Shown here one piece after another: positions 1-42,600 of a stretch of DNA of 64,000 nt (its first letter is position 1; each line of letters opens with the position of its first letter). A model generated the notes under the pieces. The model was given only the letters and a program-made list of their open reading frames with translations, ran no database searches and was not told the DNA's origin. The stretch comes from Eleginops maclovinus (lineage: Eukaryota > Chordata > Actinopteri > Perciformes > Eleginopidae): NCBI RefSeq assembly GCF_036324505.1, contig NC_086366.1, forward strand, positions 8,867,427-8,931,426. The letters are read 5' to 3'. The translations under genes were made by a program, and so were the position numbers.

Positions 1-7
1 GTCTTAC

Positions 8-2061
8 CAAAGGACTTGCTCTTGTTTTTTTGCATAAGGCAGAGAACAATCAGACTGAGGATGAGGAGGGCCATGAAGGCCATTGCTCCCCCCGTCACTA
101 TTCCCAGCATGGGCACCTCCACACGAGACTGCAGGAACTCTGGAGTAAAAAGGAAGGAGCGGGAATGGAATATTTTGACATTTTGGGGCCTAGGATTATT
201 TGTTCTCTTACAAAGAATATAAATAATACGTGTGATGAAGCTACAGATAGGAAACAGTTAGCTTAGCATAAGACATTGGTTTCCTTTCCCTTTCCTCACT
301 GACCTGCCAGGGTGAGGTTGCTCTGCACTGTTCCTACACTGTTGCTGACGTTCAGTGAGATATTCCCTGATAGGCTCCCAAGTGTGATCTTCATTGTGTG
401 ATTGGTCAGCCAGGGGTAGTTTCTTGAGTCCAGGATGAGGAAGTCGGATGTGTTGGCCACCAGTTGGCCTGACTGGTCCATGAAGGTGATGGTGGCAGGC
501 GGGTTGGACCGTACCAAGGCGAAGAGGACCAGGGAGAGCCCGGGGTCTGAGTTTTCACTGTAGTGGGCGTTCAGTCTGAGGATCTCTGGCTGGACTGAGT
601 GATGATGGAGAGTAAGACTTTATTCAGTGCATCAACAGAAAATATCTGACAAAAATATTTCACACAGACTCACACTGCACATTAAGTGTGACCGTGGCGT
701 TGTAGGTCTCTCCTGTCCTGGGGTTCGATGCGACACACACCAGCTCCCTGTCCCACTTCCTGGCCCGCAGAGAGAAGGTGCTGTTGTGATGGGACCGCGG
801 TCTCATGACCTCAGAATTCTCCTGCAGCTTCATTACCAGGCGCCTATGGTTGGGAGGTCGCTCTTTCCGCTGCTCCCCGTTCAGGTACCATGTGAGCAGA
901 GGAGGGGCTCGGGGATCCCAGCCGTCTGATTGGCAGTTGAACCAGTGAGTCATGTTTTCCTGCAGGGTCACAGCCGCCTGGTGCTGCCCGTCAATTTTGG
1001 GGGCAGGCTCAATTTTACCTGCGAGAACAGGATAAGCATTGGAAATTATGGATATAATAGGACTGTGTGGGAAAAACATGACACATTTACACATTTTAAC
1101 TTTTGTTGTTGCTCCGACAAATAGTACAAGTTCAAGGAACAGGTTCAAATGTTATTACCTCTTACTCGAAAAGTGCAACATGAACATATTAATACCACAC
1201 CCAGATCTGAAGGTTGAATATTGAGCCAAAACCAGAGTTAGCTTAGCTTAGCTCAAAGTCTTGAAGTATGGGTCAACAGCTGACATGGGTATGCCTAAAT
1301 GGCCTAATCCTTTGTACCAGCATCTTTCAAGTTAACTAGATAACATGTTATTTCACTTTTCATCTAAACAAAAAATAAAACAGAAAAGCATTTACAGTGG
1401 GGTTACATCAGGGGTGTCCAAACTACAGCCCAGGGGGCCAAATGCGGCCCGTCAATTTTGAATTAGCCCTCAGCAAATTCCAAAATGATTTGAAGTTGTT
1501 GTGCTTTTCTTATATTGTAGTTCTTAAAAATCTATGTAAACATATTATACATGTGTTAATTAGCCCTCTGAGGCTTCTGTTTTGAAGGAAGAGCTGCAGC
1601 ACTTTTTGTAACAGAATGAATGAAACCCCATGGAGAGCAGGGATGTAGGTTGTGTTTTTTCTTAAAGCATATTCAAGTTTCAAGCATAGATAACTTACAA
1701 TTGATTGATTTTGCTGACCTATAACTTAACTTACCTTAACATATATCACGTTGGGTAAGTGGCCCAGCCCTGTGGATATTTTTCTGTATGTGGCCCTCAG
1801 TGAAAAAGGCTTGGACACTCGTGGGTTACATGCTTGGCTATTCATGGGCAACAGGGAGAATCGACCACATTGACCAAACACCATCACTACTAAAATATGT
1901 GCAGTGCACTAATCCTTAACTCATTGTTGGTTGAATTCCAATAAAGTAAACATGTCATCATGTCAGTAACAGAAATGATGTGCCTTACCTGTCCATGATA
2001 AGGCCAGTGTGTGAAGGAACACAACAGCAGAGCCTGATGCCCACCTTCTCACACACTCCAT
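8..2061 (-). CDS. tmem25: TMEM25, transmembrane protein 25 (3' end outside window)
   Basis: Immunoglobulin-superfamily type I membrane protein; in mammals it is neuronal and linked to NMDA-receptor subunit turnover in lysosomes (family knowledge). Coding exons read on the minus strand: 2061-1989 (start ATG and hydrophobic signal peptide), 1018-674 (first Ig-like region, with NMTHWFNC and ELVCVASNP carrying the disulfide cysteines), 594-304 (second region, with RSNPPATITFMDQ and NYPWLTNHT close to the mammalian protein) and 139-8 (linker SRVEVPMLG and the membrane span, about residues 247-269, then a basic stop-transfer QKNKSKS). All junctions are GT-AG and keep frame: 73+345+291+132 nt gives 280 codons plus one base. 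The donor at 7-1 shows that the cytoplasmic tail continues outside the window. Several N-glycosylation sequons are visible. The ATG is chosen because it opens the signal peptide and no earlier in-frame exon is evident. Confidence 0.93.
1409..1823. mobile_element. Non-autonomous hAT-type DNA transposon (415 bp)
   Basis: Lies in TMEM25 intron 1. The left end reads caggggtgtccaaact and the right end is its imperfect reverse complement (aggcttggacactcgtg). The element is flanked by a perfect 8-bp direct repeat, ggttacat, at 1401-1408 and 1824-1831, the target-site duplication length typical of hAT elements. The internal motif gggccaaatgcggcccg is common to a family of fish and mammalian hAT MITEs. 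There is no transposase coding sequence. Confidence 0.85.
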
Positions 2062-2100
2062 ACTGGCCCAACGGAGCAGCACACACGCATATACAACTAC
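2062..2100 (-). other. tmem25: TMEM25 5' UTR part of the start-codon exon
   Basis: On the minus strand a good 3' splice site (cccccttgcag) ends at 2101, 39 nt before the TMEM25 start codon. The start exon therefore probably has 39 nt of leader and is preceded by a noncoding exon. A candidate leader exon has its donor near 2826 (GGCTGAG followed by GTAATA on the minus strand), but its 5' edge cannot be set from sequence alone. Confidence 0.5.
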
Positions 2101-2985
2101 CTGCAAGGGGGAGAAGTAACATGTGGGCCATTACTTTTCCATAATGGGGTTCCATTGATTATAAATTACCACTCAAAGACAAATATCTCAAAACATAAAA
2201 ACGATCTACGTTCCGCAGTTCCTCTGAAGGTACATGAGGACAAAGGTGGTGGTTTGTGATTCATGTGAATACCCTTCAAAGACAAATAAGTTGGTCATAT
2301 GTCTTTTAATGCAATGCAATAAAGACAAAAACACATTACACAAGACCTTTCGCATAAACACCTGTGATATGCCTCTCACTTTTCAATAATTTACTGCCTG
2401 GTTAGCTCTGTTTTGCAGGCTGGCCTCATCATCACTACAAAACAAAACATCCACAGACCTGCTTGGATCGACATTGATTGCAATAAGTGCAGGGAATGAG
2501 TAATGTGCTTGCTTGCAATCTGGGTCATGTGATATGTGCACCTCAGACGAAAGTAGGAACTGAGCCATTAAGAAAAACACAAATAATCCTTCACGTATGG
2601 AGACTACCAAGAATATTCTTTATGATTATTCAAGGTGATAGAGGTCTTTATCCTCAGGTTAAGGGAGCTGAGATTGCACCGACAATAACTGCAGGGGGCT
2701 AAACATTGCATAGTAGATTTCTAGATACTGCACTTGTAAGGCTGCATGCAGGCATCTCATGCAGATGTGTACACTTGGATGCAGAAAGAATGCCCTTTAC
2801 AACACAAACACACACAGTATTACCTCAGCCCTTTGTGCAGACGCTGTTGTGATTCAGCCTGCTGGAGCTCCATGTCAGCGGAGGAGGAGAGGAGGGAGAG
2901 GGAAGGATGGTAATAACAGCGAGGAGATGAGAGGCAGTCCTTCCTGACTCAGTTGCTTTCCCATCTGCGTACACTATTACACTTA

Positions 2986-2989
<4 letters not shown>

Positions 2990-3026
<37 letters not shown>
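2990..3026. repeat. (AC)n microsatellite
   Basis: Uninterrupted AC dinucleotide run of about 18 units upstream of TMEM25. Confidence 0.95.
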
Positions 3027-3028
<2 letters not shown>

Positions 3029-3207
3029 CTCTATGCAGGGCACAACAGCTCCAGTAGCAGCATTCCGGCCGAAGCTTTCTGACGTAAGCAGTCAGGAAGA
3101 GAAAGTGGGAAGGGAGGAGGGGAGGAGAGAGAAGGAGCAGGAACTTAGGAGATGGAGAGAAGGAGGGAGGGAATGAAGGCAGGAAGACAGGGAAAAAAGC
3201 AGAGGAT

Positions 3208-3211
<4 letters not shown>

Positions 3212-3274
<63 letters not shown>
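3212..3274. repeat. (GA)n microsatellite in a purine-rich tract
   Basis: About 31 uninterrupted GA units inside a purine-rich strand running from about 3090 to 3330. Mirror-symmetric polypurine tracts of this kind can form triplex (H-DNA) in vitro; that is general knowledge, not shown here. Confidence 0.95.
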
Positions 3275-3278
<4 letters not shown>

Positions 3279-4836
3279 AGAGAGTGGGCACTGAGTCGTG
3301 AGGGGAAAAGAGCCAATGTGGGAGAGGAGAGGAGAAGATGTACAAGCTAGAAGACAAGAGGAGAAGCTCTGTCCAAAACATCAATCTTAAACGATTGTCT
3401 ACACATAATTGTGGTGGATTGAGGACAGTTAACTGTCAGTTTAAAGGGATAAGCATATGTCCGTGTCATCAGGCATGTTCAAGAGTCACCCCTGATATCC
3501 AAACACAGACACAGTGTCTGAGATCCATTACTTCAGACTGAAAGCCCTCTGCAGTGCAGCTGCACAGACATGAGCAGCAGCATGCAGAGCACTGCAGCCA
3601 AACACCAGACAAAGAAAAAAGCTGTCCTGTATGCCAACATTTAAGAATAGGTTTCTCTTCAGAAAATACAAATTTTAGTGTTATCCAAATCCCTCGACAA
3701 AAAACTGATGAGGAAACTCTGTTCTTAAAGCAACACTTAACCCACAATAGAACCATTCGTTTTAAATTACTCACCCAGTGTTACCTTGAATTCTTCATTG
3801 TTTTTCTTGCATGCCTCCACAGTGAATGAGAATCCAAAAAGTCTTGATGACATGAAGCAATTGGGGAGCAAAAACAAAGTATATCAAAAGATCAGTTGGT
3901 AAACTGTCACACTACTCTGCAGATGAATTCAAGTCCTATGTTTCCAGTCATATACTCATTACTTTCAAACGCATGCATTTTCAATAAAACATTTCCATAA
4001 TTTGCATAAAGAGATTCACACTTCACACAGGTTAGCTACCTTTGAGGCATGCAACAAAAACTGGATTTTCCTCAAGAATTCAAGAAAACGGGGTAACTGA
4101 TTTATAAAGGAGCATTTTGTGAGTAAATTATTGCTTTAAGTGGTTTGAAAGTAAGGATGGAAGAAAAGGCTTTGCATCTAGCAAGTAGTTTATATAATTG
4201 TTCTATGATTTCAATCATTGATTGAAGAAGCAGCGGCACATTTGAGACTAAACGCACACTGTTAACAGATACAGATAAAATGCTGACAGGTCTGGTCGGT
4301 GCCTAACACAAACAGGTTACTCCTGCTGCATGCAGCAGGAACCATTTTACAACCTTTAAGTTACACCAAGGATACAACTCAAAATATGTGCTACAAAGAA
4401 TGTACTCACACTTCAGAGGAGCAGAGTCACAGCAAAGAAAAACACATGATATACATTCATGTTTAAGGGGCTCTTTTTGCATTATCATCACCTATTATTT
4501 TAGCCGTTTCCATTCAGTTCAGTAAATAATAAACATGCTGCGATGATGGAAAATAGTAGGACCCCAATAGGAGTTGGCATAAGTTTTACAACATTTTATA
4601 CATCTAACAATACATCTATCAATTGAAAGACGATGATCAGATAAAAAAAATGGCAGATTTTGTTCATTGGGAGTCTAGCACACAAATCACTGACTGTTTC
4701 CAAGGTGTAAAAACAGATAAAGGGTTCAAATTTAACATTAGAAATAAAAACACAACTGCACTATAAGCAATTACAATCTGTGGCCTGTAGCCGTTTACAC
4801 AAAGACACACAAGTCATGACCTTTTTAAATTATTTC

Positions 4837-4856
4837 TTTATTTATATATATTTATT
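4837..4856 (-). terminator. Candidate SIK3 polyadenylation signals
   Basis: Two AATAAA hexamers on the minus strand (4842-4837 and 4856-4851) within an AT-rich stretch downstream of the SIK3 coding region. They are the last cluster before sequence that looks intergenic. Confidence 0.35.
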
Positions 4857-7402
4857 TATCCATCTCAGTTTGGTTGATATTCTTTTTAATCATTGTTGTT
4901 GCACTTTAGTATTTTTGTACTCAACAAAAACAAAAAACGACAAAAAAAAAGGGACAAAATGAACCGATAGAAATCAAATAAAAAATGAACCTAAGAAACA
5001 AGAGTAGAGCAGAGCTGGCTTGCTGAGGCTGGGGTGGAGAGAAAAGACGCAGGGGAAGGGAGAGTTAAGACGGTGGGGGAGGTGGGTCAGTCTCATCAGG
5101 CAGAAGATAGATGTGTGTGAAGCATTATTACCCCTCTGTCATCTGCAGTACTTTCCATTCACGCTGTCCCTTCCTGTGACCTCGGCTCTTTCCCTTCCTG
5201 AAACAACAGTTCTGCTCACAATAGACAACGTAGAGCCTCTGGTCTTAAATGCAGGATTTCTATCCTGCCATGGGACAAGGGACAAAGTCTTCCATTACAG
5301 ACATCTCCTCTCGTCTTTCTCTTCCAGATCTCATTTCAAACAATGAAAGAAAACAGGAGGATGGATCTTAAAGAGGAATTAGGGAATACCGAGATGGAAA
5401 GGGAACTGCCTTCTGCCCTATGAGCCACTTTAGAAAAAAACCCAGAAAGAAAATAAGAGTGTCTTTCACTTCTGTACGCACTCACGTTTTAGAGGTTCTG
5501 ATTTACCGCTATAGCTAATTCAGTCTGCTCTGAAGGGGAGCGATTGTTGGTAAACAGGAAGTGACAGCGTGCAAATGAACAGCACAGGCGCTGCATGACA
5601 CAGTCTACAGCTCTCAGATGTTTATAGCATTATGAAAAGTCAACCGTGCAGCCAGCTATTGTGAAACCTGGCCAGTATGAATACGTACAAGTGGAGCTTT
5701 ACTCTGTGCACCACAGTCTCTTGCTGGCCCAATATAGACTCAGTATATAGGAGGATAAATAGAAGTCAAACAATAAAATAAAACGTTTTTTAAAAAAAGG
5801 GAGAGGTTCAATCTTCTGCTGTGGTCCCCAGTGTGCTGTAGCCTCCATCTGTATTCCTCTGCTGTGTCCAAGTCCAAATCAAGCTATTCCTTCCTATGGT
5901 CACCTCCGGAAAGGTTTCCTGTGTAATGTTTGAAAGGTGTCTCAAGATGTATCCATCTGCAGCAAGATCCATAAACTGTTCATGAAACGCAGTCATCACT
6001 TCCTCCCATCTTCCCTTCCAGGGCTGAAACAAGTAAATAACTAAAACTGAATAGGAGGGGTGAGAAGGTTGAGTAATAGTAGTTGTAGTTTCCTCCGCCG
6101 AAGTAACGAGGTTAGCCGTGTCCGTAAGGCGTCGTCCGATCAGAAGCCAATGTAGTAAAAGATGGCCGGAGGATCACAGCAGATAGGTAGGGCAGCGAGA
6201 AAGAGAAGTGGGGTTTGTCCATCTCTACACTCGGGATGTTTAGGATGATATGTCAGCTATATTACAAGTTATTCCCTTGATTTTTTTTAGTCTCTTTTTG
6301 TTTTTTTGAGTGTCAAGTCTCTGTAGCACCCGAACCAACCCAGACAAAAAACCAAAGCCTGACCCTGTATAGCCTGCCACAACGACCCCGTTAACAGAAA
6401 ACAGGCCCAACATCAACAAGAATGACAGTCACAACAACATCGATTGAAATGATACTTTAAAAGCAACACAAAATAATTACTCTCCTCTTATTCAAGTGTC
6501 TCGATATATAATAATATTAAAACAAATAAGAACAATCTTTTTTACGACACAGAAAGATCACAAGGTCTCTTCTCTCTGTCTTCTTTTGGCTAGAAATCTC
6601 AAAATTCATTAAAACTAAAAAAAAACATCCAAAAATACAAATGATAAACAATACCAATATAAAAAAAGCCTCCCCGACATCTAAAAACAAAAAAGAAATG
6701 AATTTCATACAGAAGTTGCAATAGCGTTCTATACATGGCGTCACTGTACAAGGAAAAGGAGCAAATGTCTGGTAAAACTACCCACAATGCAATACACTGT
6801 CACTGACATGGGAAAGGAGGGTGGAGGGTAACCAAAAAGGTGGGGGAATTTAGGAAGAGGATTTGAAAAAGCGGGGAAACAGAGCGAAGAGGGGGGGGGG
6901 GGGACAGACAGAGAGAGGATAGCTTGAACCGAAAGTGCAGAATTACTGAAGTAATCAAAGAACAATGTTGTCTTCCTTGCAACACAGAACTGTTTTCCTT
7001 TAATAATAATAATAATAATAATATTCATTATGATAAAACCTCTTTTACAGGAAACAGTAATAACAATAAGAGTAACAATATTGACCATAATGCCTACATG
7101 GACATCAGCCATACAAATGAAGTTTAAAGGAAAATACGAAATAAAATGAATGCCAGAACAATAAAGGAAAACAAAAACAATGGGAGCGCTGGTTTGTCCT
7201 GTGCGATGTCACTGAGCTCCATCTTTGGAGAGAGCGGTTTTTGCGCCCGACAAAGCTGAAAAAAAGTGGGCACATGGCCGCCACCGCCGCTGAGACTTCA
7301 GCCCGCTCAGGAATGATCTGCTGCGGGGACAGCAGGAGGTGGGGAGGGATGGAGGAGCAGACTGAACCTCACCTTTCCCCTCCACTTACATCTTCTTCTC
7401 AG

Positions 7403-7471
7403 TCACGCACACACACGCACACACACTCACACACACTCACACTCACACTCACACACTCACACACTCACACT
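7403..7471. repeat. CACACT-type simple repeat
   Basis: AC-rich tract with interspersed T giving repeated cacact units; lies in the inferred SIK3 3' UTR. Confidence 0.9.
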
Positions 7472-8465
7472 TAATGTGAATACTTTGGGTTTGTGGCAGC
7501 AGTGTGTATGGTTCTCTGACTCTTTAAACTATAACTGTATCAATGCGTTGGCCAATGAGGCACATCATGAAGTATGCCAACAGTAAATAGAAGATAAAGG
7601 GTGAAAGGGGAGGATTAGGTCATGGCGGCAGGTGGACGAGGGTGGTGGTGAAGGAGGGAGGAAGTGAGGAGGGGGGAATGAGTGGAACCCCGATCTGCCC
7701 ATGATGGGATGTGAAAAAGAGGAGACAACCTGCGGAGATGGATGCTGGATGTCTGTGCAGAAAAATGCTGGCACTTTGACCTACTAAACCCGAGGCCCCG
7801 TCTGTGACCCTCACCCCCACTAATGTATAACACCCACCCACCCACACTCCCCCTCTCTTGCGGCGGACTGCCCTCCCGAGGACTGATGGAGACAGACAGA
7901 TGGACGTAGAGCGCCCCTGTTTGTGCAGAGAACGGTGGTTTGGTGTGATGCTGCTCAACTCAGGATGGCTGATATGGACCGCTGCACAGGAGGCACCCCT
8001 TCCTGATGAGAGAGGGGAATAAGAAACAGTTCATGAGGGGTCCTACACCTTTTCCAAAGACAAATGTAGCCCATTTTCAAGCTCCCCCCCCCCCCCCGTA
8101 GATCTGTGGCAAATAACATGTTTTCTCACAGTATATTGATTACCTCATCATATCTGATCTTCACATTGTATCAGCAGTGGTCTGAAATACCAACATTAAA
8201 AGCCACCTCAGACTTTGTATTATGACCTGTATCTGAAGTTTCCAAAGCTAGCTAACTTCTCAATCAAAATGAGTTTCTGTGTTTGTATGATTGGTTTCAT
8301 AAAGCCTTGATTGTATCCGCTGGGATTCTGTGTTTTAACTTGAAACCACTATAATAAATACTTTTCACAGATGAAAAAAGTGTCAGGAAAAGTCAAAACC
8401 ACTGACATGGCTGACTGATTAAAAAAAAAGAGAAAAAAGGCATTTTATACGCGTGTGTACCTGTG

Positions 8466-39684
<31,219 letters not shown>

Positions 39685-42600
39685 ATGGTGTTAAGGAGTT
39701 GTTGGAAGTCTCGACATAAAAACAGCTGTGGACCTGCTCCCCGTTGGATCCGACCAGCCCTGCTCTGGTTGTGTGTGACCCAGTGTGTTTGCGGCATTGG
39801 GGCGGTGGAAGACAGCAAAAATGTGGTCCAGAAAGATGCAGAGTTTGATGTGACATATAATGACTCTGTAACAAGTCAGAACCAGACCATCTACGCTTTC
39901 AATCACACTATCTCCAGGAACAAGGTGAGTTCCCATCGCCATACTGCTACATTTGTTTATAACCTGATATGAAGTAATTGAATGTAATATGTTTGTTTTC
40001 TATTTCTCTGTGTGTCAGACTGAGGGAGTTCGCGTGACTGTGGACGTGTTGTCACGAGGTTCTGATAGTCCAATCTTGTTTGTGGTACGACAGAAGCAAG
40101 CTGTGCTGTCGTTTCAAATCCCTCTCATTTTAAGAGGCCTGTGAGTATTTTTTTTTTTGTGTTGTTGTGAATGTTTTCTTACTAGTCCACTACTTCAAGG
40201 ACCAAATACATTTTCCAAACCATTATAGCATACACAACTTCGTCTTTGGTATATTGAACAACTACGCACTCAAATGTGTTTAGAGATGCAAACTTCTCCA
40301 TAGAAAATGAGAAGGAAATTGAACTAATCAGTCGTAGGTTCAGATTTAGCTGTATGTCGTAACATTTTGTAACAATGCTTACACTGACAAAAATCAATTA
40401 TGGGCCATAATTTAAGTCTCAACCCCAATTAATAGGGTTGTGTCTGTTAAAGTAGGCCTTTGTGTATGTTCTTGTAACTGACTGCTGACACATCGATGAT
40501 ACTGAGAGTAATGGTCCAAGGTTTCTCCTAGGGAGTGTCTGGCATCCTGTTGCTGCTGTCACTAGAAAGTAAACTATTATGACTCCTGGTCATGAGATAA
40601 TGTCCTTGTTTGTTGTTGACTGTTGTGAGTAATAACCATATAAGAGAATGAAATCTGAAAAGGGTAACATTGCTTTTCACTATCTGTGTGGCGTAGAGGA
40701 TGTTTTGCCATTGTATGTGGACATTTGGTAGAATTCAGATTATTTTTCTTTGGAGTAAGCAAGCATTAAGGCTGATTAGCTGTTAATGTGGGGGGGAAAC
40801 AACACAGCGTCCAGAGGACACTGTGGAGTTGGTGGGAGACAGGAGAATGGCAGCCAAGCTGTCCCCCTGCTGGGCAATGTGTCCCCCCCCCCACCCCCAA
40901 GGACACCCTGTCTGCACTGTCCAGCTCCTTCAGCGACAGGCTGCTGCAACTGCGGTGTCTCAAGGAGAGATACCGCAGGTCCTTCCTTCCTGCAGCAGTC
41001 AGACTCTATAACCATCATGGCCCCCGGTAGACCCCCACACATATAACAACACTGACTATAGCACCCCCTGTTGTGTTAATAACTGTGCTATATATATCTG
41101 GCTGCTATACTTTTATTTTTGTGTATTTTGTAAATTGTGTGATTCTTGTATATATATTTTTTTAGTATCTTGGGTGTGATATTAAGCCGTCTTTGGCTCT
41201 TTCTGCTGTAATAATGAAAATGTCCCCTCTGTGGGACGATTAAAGGTATTCTGATTCTGATTGTGATCTGCTCATGATTTTTCTCATTGCTTATAAGGCA
41301 CACAGCCTTTGAAACCTGACAATCAGTTGGTGTTTCATAACAGGGTATAAATTCAGCTGTTCATTAGCTCTTGGCTCACAACCTATCTACCATGTGTCTC
41401 TCACACTCCAAGGTACTATGTGTGGTTGTGCAACACCAGCATAGCTTCGCTACAGTCTTGCCTGTGCATTCTCACGCATGTTTTAGCCGACGACTAAAAA
41501 ACCCCGGTGTTTCACTTCCTCCTTAAGATCCTCCGCCCCATCCGGGAGGATTTGTGAGCAGCTTAGCTTACTGTAAATAAGCCACCCTCAGTCATCAGTA
41601 TTTCTTTTTTCTGTTTCATGAAGTTTCTGTCCTAGATTCCCAATTATTTTTGTTTTATGCTGTTTGCAGTTTTGCAACATTTTCTAGGAAACATTTTCAA
41701 AGATGATAGAACCTGCATTATTTAGTTACTGTTGGTCATGTGATTCCTAAAAAAAAACCTCAGTAATGTAGTTTGCTGCTATTATATGAAATAATCTAAT
41801 AGAGTAATTTCCATCATCACTAAGTCAATTTTCCTGCTTTGATTTTTATAATACAGTCATCCATTACTTAGTTCAAAGTGCTTATTTTTCCCGTGCAACC
41901 GAAAGAGTTTTATATTGATAAATACAATTAAATTATATTAATCCAAAGATACACATTTAAGGTGTAGATACTTGTTAAACTCAAACCTGTTGAATGATAA
42001 CTTGAGTTTCCGGTTCTGTCTCTCTCCAGATACCAAAGGAAGTACCCCTACAATCATGTGGGCCGGACATTGTGCCAGCCTCCGACCCGGGCCGCATCTG
42101 AGACCCAGTACTTCTTTGTGGATGTGTCCACCCTGTCCAGCCAGGGTACAAACTACCAGCTCAGGGTCAGCCGTGTTGAAAGCTTCACCCTGCAGTGAGT
42201 GACCTCTGAGAGAAGCAGCAGCTGCCTGAATTCTCAGCTTCATGAATATGCCTTGAAGCTAGGTTTTAAAGTAACAAGCAACTCTATTAACGGTATGTCT
42301 GACATGTTTTCTTCACCTTTATTACAGGACGGACAAGAAATTCAGCTTCACCGCGTCCCCCTCCCAACCTCAGGTATTACAGCTCAATAGTAAAAACATT
42401 GTGTGTTTTTTAGAGATGCGTTGGTCCGATAATGATTGCAATATCTGCGTCCAGTATTAGGGACAATAGGACTATCTGGTATTGGATTCTATTATTCCAT
42501 TAAGGAAAACCTAGTACATTTATAAAAGGTATTTCTTTGTTATATTCTGTTTTTCAAAGTAAGTAATGAAAATGTTAAAGTCAAGCCTTATTTTGCCTTA

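Larger units (their letters stand above)
2101..4836. other. Intergenic stretch between TMEM25 and SIK3 3' UTR
   Basis: No convincing protein-coding exon. It should hold the TMEM25 promoter and noncoding leader exon, because TMEM25 and SIK3 are both on the minus strand. The purine-rich stretch 3090-3330 contains a (GA)n tract, and an (AC)n tract is at 2990-3026. The rest is AT-rich sequence in which I see nothing recognisable. Confidence 0.6.
4837..8465 (-). other. sik3: SIK3 3' untranslated region (inferred)
   Basis: Follows the SIK3 stop codon at 8468-8466 on the minus strand. No other exon or gene is recognisable here. Minus-strand AATAAA signals at 4842-4837 and 4856-4851 are plausible polyadenylation sites, giving a 3' UTR of about 3.6 kb. 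It includes an (AAT)n run at 7001-7023, a CACACT-type repeat at 7403-7471, a G run near 6891-6903 and a C run near 8084-8099. The exact 3' end is inferred; earlier signals could also be used. Confidence 0.5.

Noticed and set aside
5020..5346. 108-codon plus-strand frame
   Set aside because: No family resemblance or splice context; lies antisense in the inferred SIK3 3' UTR.
40776..41046. Short plus and minus frames with protein-like composition
   Set aside because: The sense one is the C-terminal remnant of a LINE ORF2; the others are shadows. Not a host gene.
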